DNA of 17,215 nucleotides, taken from positions 1 through 17,215 of the forward strand of contig JBFEKH010000041.1 of assembly GCA_041552775.1 (NCBI GenBank). Reading direction: 5' to 3'. The notes under the pieces were generated by a model that was given only the letters and a program-made list of their open reading frames with translations, searched no databases and was not told the origin of the DNA. This document shows positions 1-7,492 of this stretch, piece after piece (position 1 is the stretch's first letter; each line of letters begins with the position of its first letter). This DNA comes from Allopontixanthobacter sp041552775. GTDB lineage: Bacteria > Pseudomonadota > Alphaproteobacteria > Sphingomonadales > Sphingomonadaceae. The position numbers and the translations under genes were made by a program.

Positions 1-16
1 ACTAGTATGAGCCGTC

Positions 17-1249
17 CTACACCGTCCAGCGTCCGATGAAGAAGCCGTCCATGCCGCCGGTTTCGGGCAGCATGGTGGGGTCGGTGTTCAGCCAACCCGC
101 CGCATCCGGCACCAGTCCAGTGGGCAGTTCGGCGGCGGTGATCGGGACTTGTGTCAGCGGCACTGCGGCAGTTTGGCCGCGGCCTTCCTCTTCCTCCAGC
201 GAGCATACGGCGTAGACCAGCGCGCCGCCTTCGGGCAGCCAGCTGGCCGCTCGGGCGAGCAATTTTGCCTGCAATTCGGCCATTTCGCTGATCTGGCGCG
301 GGCCGATCCGGTGCAGCACGTCGGGATGGCGGCGGCAGGTGCCGGTCGCGGTGCATGGCGCATCCAGCAGGATCGCATCGAATTGCTTGGCCGGTTCCCA
401 CGTCAACGCATCGGCAGTGATGATTTCCGCGTTGAGGCCGGTGCGCTCGAGATTGTTGCGCAGCAGTTCCAGTCGCCGCTCGCTGATATCCAGCGCGGTG
501 ACGGTCCAGCCTGCTGCGGCCAGTTGCAGCGTCTTGCCGCCGGGCGCAGCGCATAGGTCCAGCACGCGCTTGCCCTCTCCCGCACCGAGCAAACGGGCAG
601 GCAGGGTCGCCGCGAGGTCCTGCACCCACCAGGCACCCTCCTCGAAACCGGGCAATTCGTCGATCGGGGTTCCGCGCGGCAGGCGGATATGGCCGGGGGC
701 GAGGCTTTGTCCGCCCAGTTCGGCGGCCCATTTTTCGGTTCCGGAATGATCCTTCAGCGCAATGTCGAGCGGCGGCGGTTCGGCCAGAGCGCCCACGATG
801 GCTGCGGCTTTTACGCCCCAGCGAACCATCACGGCATCACTTGGCGTGGGGCCTTCGGGAAGCTTCACGTCGCGCTTGTTAAGGGTGGAGAATACCCCGT
901 GCGCCAGCCTGCGCGGGCCGCCGGTCAGCAGCGGCAGCGCGGTGGCGATCACTGCGTGCGGCGGCGTGTCGAAGCGCAACCATTGCACCAGCATCAGCCG
1001 GATCACGCTGCGTGCCTTGGCATCGTCCGACAGGCGGTTGCGGGTCGCACTGTCGATCAGGGCGTCCAGATCGACCAGCCAGCGCATGACCTCCGCCGCA
1101 ATTGCGCGCGCCAAGGCGCGATCGGCGGGGCCGTTGATGCTGCGCAATGCGCCGCGTTCCGCCTGTTCCAGCGTCTCGCCGCGGTGAAGCACGGCATCCA
1201 TCATGCGCAGGGCTGCGCGGCGGGCGGGTAATCCGGGAGTATCTACCAT
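17..1249 (-). CDS. rsmB: RsmB-like 16S rRNA (cytosine-5) methyltransferase
   Basis: The product is a 410-aa SAM-dependent RNA m5C methyltransferase; in this family RsmB methylates C967 of 16S rRNA in the cytoplasm. Residues about 8-125 look like the NusB-type RNA-binding domain that precedes the catalytic domain in RsmB. The SAM-binding motif is LDLCAAPGGKT (230-240). The two family cysteines are in DAPCT (Cys299) and YAVCS (Cys349, the expected nucleophile). The frame stays open upstream to 1441, but that stretch overlaps the DUF1674 gene on the other strand. I chose the ATG at 1249 because the recognisable domain begins there and a G-rich GGGGCG precedes it. The gene is head to head with the DUF1674 gene. 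The family is certain; RsmB rather than a close paralogue is likely from the N-terminal domain. Confidence 0.88.
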   Translation of the reverse strand: MVDTPGLPARRAALRMMDAVLHRGETLEQAERGALRSINGPADRALARAIAAEVMRWLVDLDALIDSATRNRLSDDAKARSVIRLMLVQWLRFDTPPHAVIATALPLLTGGPRRLAHGVFSTLNKRDVKLPEGPTPSDAVMVRWGVKAAAIVGALAEPPPLDIALKDHSGTEKWAAELGGQSLAPGHIRLPRGTPIDELPGFEEGAWWVQDLAATLPARLLGAGEGKRVLDLCAAPGGKTLQLAAAGWTVTALDISERRLELLRNNLERTGLNAEIITADALTWEPAKQFDAILLDAPCTATGTCRRHPDVLHRIGPRQISEMAELQAKLLARAASWLPEGGALVYAVCSLEEEEGRGQTAAVPLTQVPITAAELPTGLVPDAAGWLNTDPTMLPETGGMDGFFIGRWTV

Positions 1250-1304
1250 GGCAGCGCCCCTATCGCCGATTGCAAAAAAGGGCCAGCGATACCATGTTGG
1301 GAAA

Positions 1305-1487
1305 ATGACCAAGCGTGCAACAACCCGCCCTGAGAACTTCGCCAAGCCCGGCCATTGGAGCAACGACCCGGTGCCGGAACCGGAAGCGCCCAAGGCGCTG
1401 GACAAACCGGCAGACGGCGACAAGCACGGCCTGAGCCCCACCCGCTACGGCGATTGGGAGAAAGACGGCATCGCCATCGATTTTTGA
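1305..1487 (+). CDS. DUF1674 / SDHAF4-like small protein
   Basis: The product has 60 aa and ends in SPTRYGDWEKDGIAIDF, the C-terminal signature of the DUF1674 family (eukaryotic SDHAF4/Sdh8). Family members in mitochondria bind the flavinated succinate dehydrogenase subunit SdhA and help assemble complex II. A matching role in this bacterium is inferred from the family alone. The N-terminal half is rich in charged residues and proline and is probably disordered. The ATG at 1305 gives a normal family length. An in-frame ATG at 1248 would add 19 residues without family character, and it shares its CCATGG with the rsmB start codon on the other strand. No sdh genes are in the window. Confidence 0.8.
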   Translation: MTKRATTRPENFAKPGHWSNDPVPEPEAPKALDKPADGDKHGLSPTRYGDWEKDGIAIDF

Positions 1488-1610
1488 TTGCCTCAAGCGC
1501 CGGCGGGGCCATCCGGCCCCTTAGGCTTTCGCGCTAACCGCGGGCGGGCAGTCGCCCGCAGCCCCATCAGGGGCGAGGAAATCGGGAGCGCGGATGCGCT
1601 TGGGAAAATC
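1488..1610. repeat. Hairpin-rich intergenic repeat, copy A
   Basis: This fills the gap between two convergent genes (DUF1674 and P450). Positions 1490-1542 match the reverse complement of 14256-14308 with about four mismatches in 53 bases. There are three perfect hairpins, each with a 4-nt loop: GGGGCC/GGCCCC at 1505-1520, GCGGGC/GCCCGC at 1544-1559, and GCCCC/GGGGC at 1561-1574. The outer ends are partly inverted copies: CCTCAAGCGC at 1491-1500 and GCGCTTGGG at 1596-1604. It looks like a small non-autonomous repeat, possibly also acting as a transcription barrier for both genes. No T-run follows the hairpins, so it is not a canonical terminator. Confidence 0.7.
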
Positions 1611-3003
1611 AAAGAGGTTTGAAAGTGACCTTCAGCCCGTCCTTCGGCTGGGGGATCGGCCATGGCTGCCACTCCGGCTCATAGCCCTCGGTAATCTGCA
1701 CTTCATAGCGCGTCAACACATGCGCGAGCAGGATCTTCACCTGCATATAGGCAAAATGCAGCCCGAGACACATATGCGCCCCGCCGCCGAACGGGACCCA
1801 GGCATATTTGTGCCGCGCCTTCACCTGTTCCGGCGTGAACCGCATCGGATCAAAGCGCATCGGATCGGGCCAATGTTCTTCCTGATGATGAACCATATGG
1901 ACATTCACCCCGACCTGCGTTCCCGCCGGAATCGTATAGCCGCCATATTCGAAGTCCCGCAGCGCGCGGCGCGGGATCGACGGGACCGGCGGCATGAAGC
2001 GCAGCGCTTCCTTGAATGCCATTTCGGTCAGTTCCAGCTTGCCGAGATCGTCATAATCGACCGGCTTTCCTTCGCCGCCGGTAACCGCACGCAATTCCTG
2101 ACGGACTTTCTCCTGCCATTCCGGGTTAGCCGCCAGCAGCCACAAGAGCGATGTGGCGCTGGAGGTGATCGTGTCATGCGCGGCCATCATCAGGAAATTC
2201 ATATGATCGACCACCGCATCCACGGCGAGCAATTCGCCGGCCTCGTCCGTCGCATTGGCAAACTGGCTGAACATGTCCTGCCCGCCGCCGAGTTCGCGCC
2301 GCTTGAGTGCTTCCTTGCTGAAGAAATCGACCAGGAATTCGCGGCCCTTCACGCCTCGGCGCATCAATGTACCGGGCAGCGGCTTGCGGATCGGCGCGAC
2401 CGAGGCCTGCACCATGTCCACAAACGCCTGGTTGATCCGGTCCGCCTCCGGACCGAAGGGAATGCCGATGAAACTGTCTGCCGCCAGATCAAGCGTGAGC
2501 TTCTTGATCGCCGGGTAGAATGCCATCTCTGCCGCGCCCCATTCCTGCACCCGCGCGGCAATCCCGCGGTTCAGCGAATCGGCGTAGTGGCGCATGGGCG
2601 CAGGCTTGAAGGCAATCGACAGCGCGCGGCGATCCGCCCGGTGATGGTCGAAATCGATCAGCATCAGCCCGCGCGGGAACAATTGGTCCAGCACCGGGCC
2701 CCAGCCCTGTTCGGAGGAAAACAGCTTGTCCCGGTCGAACAGCATCAGTTCGTTCGCATCGGCGCCGATCAGGCCGACATTCCACCGCCCGAAGGCCCAG
2801 TTCTTGTAGACCGGACCGTAAGTCTCATACATCCGCTTCGCAAATGCATGCGGGTCCGCCAGCATCTTGAACGTATTGCCAACCAAGGGCCAGCCCGCCT
2901 CTCCCGGAATATGATCAAGCGCATGCGCGGGCAGCGGCTCGCTCCAATGCTCGGGCCAGTTTTTTTGCGTCCGGGTAGCGGTGTCTAATGCTGCGGTGGC
3001 CAT
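1609..3003 (-). CDS. Cytochrome P450 monooxygenase
   Basis: The product is a full-length 464-aa P450. It has the I-helix oxygen-activation motif AAHDT (274-278), the K-helix ExxR (Glu332-Arg335) and the haem loop PFGGGAHMCLG with Cys412 as axial ligand. There is no N-terminal membrane anchor, so it should be soluble and need separate redox partners; none is in the window. The N-terminal GWPLVGNTFKML region resembles the CYP120/CYP26-like branch, whose members often act on hydrophobic substrates such as retinoids or sterols. That placement is an impression, and the substrate is unknown. The ATG at 3003 has AAGGAG about 7 nt upstream. The gene lies 41 nt after hemH, which supplies its cofactor. 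An operator-like inverted repeat overlaps the ribosome-binding region. Confidence 0.92.
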   Translation of the reverse strand: MATAALDTATRTQKNWPEHWSEPLPAHALDHIPGEAGWPLVGNTFKMLADPHAFAKRMYETYGPVYKNWAFGRWNVGLIGADANELMLFDRDKLFSSEQGWGPVLDQLFPRGLMLIDFDHHRADRRALSIAFKPAPMRHYADSLNRGIAARVQEWGAAEMAFYPAIKKLTLDLAADSFIGIPFGPEADRINQAFVDMVQASVAPIRKPLPGTLMRRGVKGREFLVDFFSKEALKRRELGGGQDMFSQFANATDEAGELLAVDAVVDHMNFLMMAAHDTITSSATSLLWLLAANPEWQEKVRQELRAVTGGEGKPVDYDDLGKLELTEMAFKEALRFMPPVPSIPRRALRDFEYGGYTIPAGTQVGVNVHMVHHQEEHWPDPMRFDPMRFTPEQVKARHKYAWVPFGGGAHMCLGLHFAYMQVKILLAHVLTRYEVQITEGYEPEWQPWPIPQPKDGLKVTFKPL

Positions 3004-3012
3004 TGGATGCTC

Positions 3013-3036
3013 CTTACTTACCGCAGTGTAAGTAAG
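3013..3036. promoter_or_regulatory. Operator-like inverted repeat before the P450 gene
   Basis: This is a perfect 9-6-9 inverted repeat, CTTACTTAC at 3013-3021 and GTAAGTAAG at 3028-3036. It lies 10-33 nt upstream of the P450 start codon and its near arm runs into the AAGGAG ribosome-binding site. TTAC/GTAA palindromes of this size are typical operators of TetR-family repressors. That assignment is an inference, because no regulator gene is in the window. On RNA it could also fold and mask the ribosome-binding site. Confidence 0.55.
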
Positions 3037-3044
3037 TCTGGCCG

Positions 3045-4079
3045 TTAAATCCAGCCTGACAATTCACGCCTGATAATTGTTTCGAGCATGTCCATCCCGG
3101 CATCGCTGGCGTTGAGGCAGGACAGCGCGGCAAAATCTTCCCCGCCAGCCTCGGTAAATTGTTCTGCGCCCTGCATCGCGAGTTCTTCCAGCGTTTCCAG
3201 GCAATCAACCGCGAAACCGGGCGCGGCGATGGCCATGCGTTTGGTGCCCGCCTTGCCTTCGGCTTCCAGGGTATCGTCGGTCGCGGGCTCCAGCCATTTG
3301 GCGCGGCCAAAGCGGGACTGGAACGTGGTCAGGAACCGCATGTCCGGGCGTTTGCCCAGCCGCTTCATTTCCGCTTCCAGCAGCCGGGCCGTTTTCTGGC
3401 AATGACAATGATAGGGATCGCCGCTGGGCAAGGTGCGTTCGGGCATCCCGTGGAAGCTCAGCAGCAGCACTTCCGGTTCGAAGGTGAGGTCGTCCAGCTG
3501 GCGGGTCAGATCCTTCGCCAGCGCGGTGATGTAATTCTGGTCGTCGTGGTACGGCGGCATCGTGCGCAAGGTTGGCTGCCAGCGCATCTTGCCCAGTGCC
3601 TCGCCTGCCTTATCCACCACAGTGGCAGTGGTTGCGCCGCAATATTGCGGATACATCGGGGCGAGCAAAATCCGATCGCAGCCGGCGTCTTTCAGGCGGG
3701 TCAGTTCCTGTTCGATCGATGGATTGCCGTAGCGCATGCCCCAGCCGACCTGCACGCTGTCACCCAGCCGCACCTGCAGCGCCTCTGCCTGATCGGCGGT
3801 CAGCGTGGCCAGCGGCGATCCATGCTTGCCCCACACCTGCGCATAGGCATGGGCCGATTTCTTGGGCCGGGTGTTCAGGATAATGCCGCGCAGGATCGGC
3901 TGCCAAGCAATCGGGGGTATTTCCACCACGCGCCGGTCGGACAGAAATTCCAGCAGATATTTTTTCACCGCCTGCGTCGTCGGCGCGTCAGGCGTGCCGA
4001 GATTGACTAGGAGCACCCCGATGTTGCCGCTACGGACAGGGGGATGTTCGGGGCTAAGCTGCTGCGGGGTCCAGGTCAT
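3045..4079 (-). CDS. hemH: Ferrochelatase
   Basis: This 344-aa enzyme inserts Fe2+ into protoporphyrin IX, the last step of protohaem synthesis, at the cytoplasmic face of the membrane. Family landmarks are LLVNLGTPDAP (23-33), LLAPMYPQY (138-146), LLLSFHGMPERT with the metal-binding His210, TFQSRFG (252-258) and PGFAVDCLETLEEL with the conserved Glu295. Cysteines at 225, 227, 293 and 321 are present; I cannot say from sequence whether they hold a [2Fe-2S] cluster as in some ferrochelatases. The start codon overlaps the upstream molybdoenzyme stop in an ATGA (4076-4079), which implies translational coupling. The P450 gene follows 41 nt downstream. Confidence 0.96.
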   Translation of the reverse strand: MTWTPQQLSPEHPPVRSGNIGVLLVNLGTPDAPTTQAVKKYLLEFLSDRRVVEIPPIAWQPILRGIILNTRPKKSAHAYAQVWGKHGSPLATLTADQAEALQVRLGDSVQVGWGMRYGNPSIEQELTRLKDAGCDRILLAPMYPQYCGATTATVVDKAGEALGKMRWQPTLRTMPPYHDDQNYITALAKDLTRQLDDLTFEPEVLLLSFHGMPERTLPSGDPYHCHCQKTARLLEAEMKRLGKRPDMRFLTTFQSRFGRAKWLEPATDDTLEAEGKAGTKRMAIAAPGFAVDCLETLEELAMQGAEQFTEAGGEDFAALSCLNASDAGMDMLETIIRRELSGWI

Positions 4080-6385
4080 AATCCCTCGGCAAATAGGGGC
4101 AGGCGGCGGATGCGCAAGCCCGTTGCCGAATAGAGCGCATTTGCGATGGCCGGCGCGGCAACCACCGCGCCCAACTCGCCGGGATCAAACGGTTCGGCTT
4201 TGCTGCTGACGAAATCGACCTCCACTTCGGGGCAATCGGCCAAGACCGGCAGGCCGAGCGAGGCCAGCCGCTTGGTGTTTGGCATTCCGTCCACGTACTC
4301 AAGGGCGCCGCCCAGGGCGAGGCCCATGCCGAACAGCAAGCCGCCTTCGATCTGCTGGCGGGCAATGTCGAGATTCACGATCCGGCCGATATCGACCACC
4401 GCGGTCAGCTTGGTCACCCGCGCGCCGCCGCCATCGCGCCGGGCGGTGGCGATGCAGGCGATCCGGCCCGAATTTTCGCCATCTCCCATGCGGTGACAGG
4501 CGAGGCCCTGCCCGCTCTGGTCCTTGCCCCCGTCCCATTGCGCCAGCCGCGCGACATCCTGCAGGCAGCGCGCCAGACGCAAATCTCCGGCAAGCAATTC
4601 GATGCGGTAGGACAAGGGTTCGCGCCCGCGCTTCCACGCCATCTCGTCCATGAATGTTTCGGTGACAAAGGCAGTAATGCCATGCGCATTTCCGCGCATC
4701 CGCCCGGTCGGCAGGCCAATCCGTACCGGCACATGATCCAGCGCGACATTGGGGATGCCGTAGGGCGGCATCGCGCCTTCCATTACCATCGGATCAGCCT
4801 CCCCTGCGGCTTCCTCGATAGCGGCCCAACTGGTCTTGTTACCAAGCAGTCGCTCGCCAAATTCCTTCGCGGAGGCTGGCGCGGCCATCCGCACGCGAAG
4901 GGTTTCGATTTCCCCGCCGGAGCCGAAATTGCCGTCCCCGCGCCCGAGCCTGGCGGAGACCAGAACGGCGGCGGGCATGCGCGGTTTGCCGCTGAGCAAT
5001 TCCTGCCCGCGAGACCACATCAGCTGTACCGGGCGGACCCCGTCCTGCGACACTTCCCGCGCAATCAGAGCCACTTCGACCGCGTGATCATGTTCCAGCC
5101 GCCGGTCGAAACTGCCGCCTGCAGGCATCGGGTACAGCACCACATCGCTGGTAGAAATGCCCAGCGCCCTAGCTGCGGCTTCGCGCGCCATTTCGGGTGC
5201 CTGGCTGGCGATCCACAATTCCAGCCGGCCATCGCCATAGCGCGCGGTTGCGGTGGTGGTTTCCAGCGTGGCATGGGTCGCGGGCGCAAAGTCATAGCGC
5301 ACCGCAACCTCGGTCTTTTCCATCAGGCTGTCGCCCTCGCCGCGCTCGGCAATTCGCGTCGCCTCGCCGCGTCTCAGGGCTTCATCCAGCGCCGCTTCGA
5401 TGGTCGTGCTGTTGACCGCTTCGACCACATCGAAACGGGGCGCCATCTTCGACACGGCCTGATCGGCGGACCACCAATTGTTCGCCACGGCGGCAAGCCA
5501 CCGTTTGCCCTTCACGATCCGGACCAGCCCCTTCTGCCCGGCCGCCTGCTCTGCCTCGAAAACCGACAGCGCGGACTGGTTTACCGGTCCGTGCCGGATC
5601 GAGGCATAGAGCATGTCGGGCAGGCGCACATCGCCCACGAACAGATAAGTCCCGTCCACTTTTGACGGCATGTCGAGCCGAGGAAAGGACGTGGGCGCGT
5701 CCGCCAGCCCGAAAACCGGGTCTTCGGCAGCCGCAGCAGGTAGCAACGGCGGCGGATCGGGGGGAGTGAACTCCACCGCTTCTTCCACCAGTTCGGCAAA
5801 ACTCAGCTTCTTGTCCTCGAACCGGATAAAGCCGCCTTCCGCGGTGCATTCTTCCCAACTGATGTCCCACCGGTCTGCGGCCGCCATTGCCAACATCGCC
5901 CGGGCGGCTGCGGCAGCATTGCGGCACGGCAGTTCATATGCGGCGAGCGAGGTGCCGTCAGCAGTGACATTGAAGCGGGCTTCCTGTGCATAGCGCGTGG
6001 CCAGAAGATCGTCCGGCTCGTCCGCCAGACCGGCAAGCCCCAACAGGTTCGGCATCCATAGCGGGGCCCAGCGTGCCGCCAGCGGGACATTGGCATAAGC
6101 GCCGCTAACGGGTGCTGGCTCGACCGCCACCTGCCGCCAGTCTGCGCCCAGTTCCACCGCCACGATCTGCGGCAGCAGGGTGGTGATCCCCTGCCCCATT
6201 TCCAGCTGCGGCACGGCAACGGTCACCACCCCGTCCTTGCCGATTTTCAGCCATGCATCGAAGGCAAATTCATCGCGCCCCGGGGTCAGCGGGGTACGGA
6301 ATATGCGCGGGCGCAATGTCCACGCGGCCAGCAATCCGCCGCCGACTGCAGCCCCGACAAGCACTCCCCGGCGGCTGACCTGCAT
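4076..6385 (-). CDS. Tat-exported molybdopterin-binding oxidoreductase, IorB-like
   Basis: The product is a 769-aa large subunit of the xanthine dehydrogenase / aldehyde oxidase family, closest in character to the beta subunit of isoquinoline 1-oxidoreductase. It starts with a twin-arginine signal (SRRGVLVG, residues 4-11, then a hydrophobic stretch), so it should be exported folded to the periplasm. Molybdopterin-cofactor landmarks are VPQLEMGQG (58-66), AGGSFDRR (422-429, in place of the usual GGGFGRR), the PTGRMRG...AFVTETFMDE block (559-581) and DPGELG with Glu737 as likely catalytic base. The ATG at 6385 was chosen because the Tat motif follows it and it sits 2 nt after the mrp stop. It overlaps hemH by 4 nt. 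The usual [2Fe-2S] small subunit is absent from the window. The substrate is unknown. Confidence 0.85.
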   Translation of the reverse strand: MQVSRRGVLVGAAVGGGLLAAWTLRPRIFRTPLTPGRDEFAFDAWLKIGKDGVVTVAVPQLEMGQGITTLLPQIVAVELGADWRQVAVEPAPVSGAYANVPLAARWAPLWMPNLLGLAGLADEPDDLLATRYAQEARFNVTADGTSLAAYELPCRNAAAAARAMLAMAAADRWDISWEECTAEGGFIRFEDKKLSFAELVEEAVEFTPPDPPPLLPAAAAEDPVFGLADAPTSFPRLDMPSKVDGTYLFVGDVRLPDMLYASIRHGPVNQSALSVFEAEQAAGQKGLVRIVKGKRWLAAVANNWWSADQAVSKMAPRFDVVEAVNSTTIEAALDEALRRGEATRIAERGEGDSLMEKTEVAVRYDFAPATHATLETTTATARYGDGRLELWIASQAPEMAREAAARALGISTSDVVLYPMPAGGSFDRRLEHDHAVEVALIAREVSQDGVRPVQLMWSRGQELLSGKPRMPAAVLVSARLGRGDGNFGSGGEIETLRVRMAAPASAKEFGERLLGNKTSWAAIEEAAGEADPMVMEGAMPPYGIPNVALDHVPVRIGLPTGRMRGNAHGITAFVTETFMDEMAWKRGREPLSYRIELLAGDLRLARCLQDVARLAQWDGGKDQSGQGLACHRMGDGENSGRIACIATARRDGGGARVTKLTAVVDIGRIVNLDIARQQIEGGLLFGMGLALGGALEYVDGMPNTKRLASLGLPVLADCPEVEVDFVSSKAEPFDPGELGAVVAAPAIANALYSATGLRIRRLPLFAEGL

Positions 6386-6387
6386 CC

Positions 6388-7377
6388 TTAGCTCAACCCG
6401 CCCGCTGGGGATGCATCGAGCCATTCGGCCAGGTGCCGGGCAATCGCGCTGAAGGCTTCGGCCTGCGGACCATCGCCCGCAGCGGTTGGCGTTCCGGCAT
6501 CGCTATCTTCGCGAATAGCCATCGCCAGCGGGATGCGGCCAAGGAAAGGTATGCCGGTAGCTTCCGATGCAGCTTCAACTCCGCCGCGGCCGAAGGGATC
6601 GCTGATCTCCCCGCAATGAGGGCAGGAATAACCGGCCATATTCTCCACCAGTCCGACAATTGGGATCTTTCCGGTTTCGAACAGATTTGCCGCCCGCTGC
6701 GCATCGATCAGGGCCAAGTCCTGCGGGGTCGAAACGATGATCGCACCGGCAGGTTTGTAGCGTTGCAACATCGTCAGCTGGACATCGCCGGTGCCGGGCG
6801 GAAGGTCCACCAGCAGCACTTCGACATCGCCCCAATGTGCATCGATCAATTGGCCCAGCGCATTGCCCGCCATCGGTCCGCGCCAGGCAATGGCTTTGCC
6901 CGGTTCCACCAGATGTCCCATCGACAGGACGGGCACACCCCATTTGCTGGGCACGGGTATCAGTTTTTCCTTTTCGACAAGCGGCCGCTCGCCCTTGTTG
7001 GCCAGAATAGTCGGCTGGGACGGGCCGTAGATATCGGCATCGACCACCCCCACCTTGCGGCCCATGCGGGCCAATGCGACCGCCAGATTTGCAGTCAGGG
7101 TGGATTTCCCGACCCCGCCCTTGCCAGATCCAACGGCAATAATCCGCCTGGGCGGCGGAGGCGGCGCGCGGTCGGCGATCATCGCCACGCGCACTTCCTC
7201 CACACCGTCAGCGCCGCCGATCATATCCTTGACCGCAGCTTCCAGCCCGCCGCGTGCAGACGGTTCCAACCCTCCCGCATCCAGCACCAGCGTGGCGACC
7301 CCATCTTTCAGCTTTGCGGTTTGCACCCGCGCTGCAATCGAGGCGGGGAGGCGCGACTTGAGTTCATCCTGATCCAT
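6388..7377 (-). CDS. mrp: Mrp/ApbC-family Fe-S carrier P-loop ATPase
   Basis: The 329-aa product has a short degenerate MIP18/DUF59-like N-terminus, a proline run, and then a MinD/Mrp ATPase domain. The deviant Walker A is GKGGVGKS (85-92), LLVDLPPGTGD is the Walker B region, and CPHC (252-255) is the pair of cysteines that bridges an Fe-S cluster in Mrp/ApbC/Nbp35 dimers. The family loads [4Fe-4S] clusters onto target proteins in the cytoplasm. I chose the ATG at 7377 because AGGG lies 9 nt upstream. An ATG at 7386 and a TTG at 7398 are alternatives in the same frame. It is the first gene of the minus-strand run and is divergent from hflK. Confidence 0.9.
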   Translation of the reverse strand: MDQDELKSRLPASIAARVQTAKLKDGVATLVLDAGGLEPSARGGLEAAVKDMIGGADGVEEVRVAMIADRAPPPPPRRIIAVGSGKGGVGKSTLTANLAVALARMGRKVGVVDADIYGPSQPTILANKGERPLVEKEKLIPVPSKWGVPVLSMGHLVEPGKAIAWRGPMAGNALGQLIDAHWGDVEVLLVDLPPGTGDVQLTMLQRYKPAGAIIVSTPQDLALIDAQRAANLFETGKIPIVGLVENMAGYSCPHCGEISDPFGRGGVEAASEATGIPFLGRIPLAMAIREDSDAGTPTAAGDGPQAEAFSAIARHLAEWLDASPAGGLS

Positions 7378-7415
7378 CGCGCGCATCCCTAGCAGCAATT
7401 TCGTGACCGCAACCC

Positions 7416-7444
7416 CTGTTTTTCTCCGACTGGAGCCCTATAAA
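7416..7444 (+). promoter_or_regulatory. Possible hflK promoter
   Basis: TATAAA (7439-7444) is a good -10 box in an otherwise GC-rich gap. CTGTTT (7416-7421) is a poor -35 match at 17-nt spacing. Transcription would begin near 7451, which argues that the ATG at 7493 rather than the one at 7451 starts hflK. This is weak evidence. Confidence 0.3.
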
Positions 7445-7492
7445 GACTGAATGGACATATTGACTGGTTTTACCAACAGGATCGGGCTTGCC

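Noticed and set aside
1594..2988. A 464-codon open frame antisense to the P450 gene
   Set aside because: It mirrors the P450 gene almost exactly, shows no domain, and has the His/Arg-rich composition expected from reading a GC-rich gene backwards.
4493..5665. A 390-codon open frame antisense to the molybdoenzyme gene
   Set aside because: No recognisable motif or ribosome-binding site; the opposite strand encodes a clear family protein throughout.
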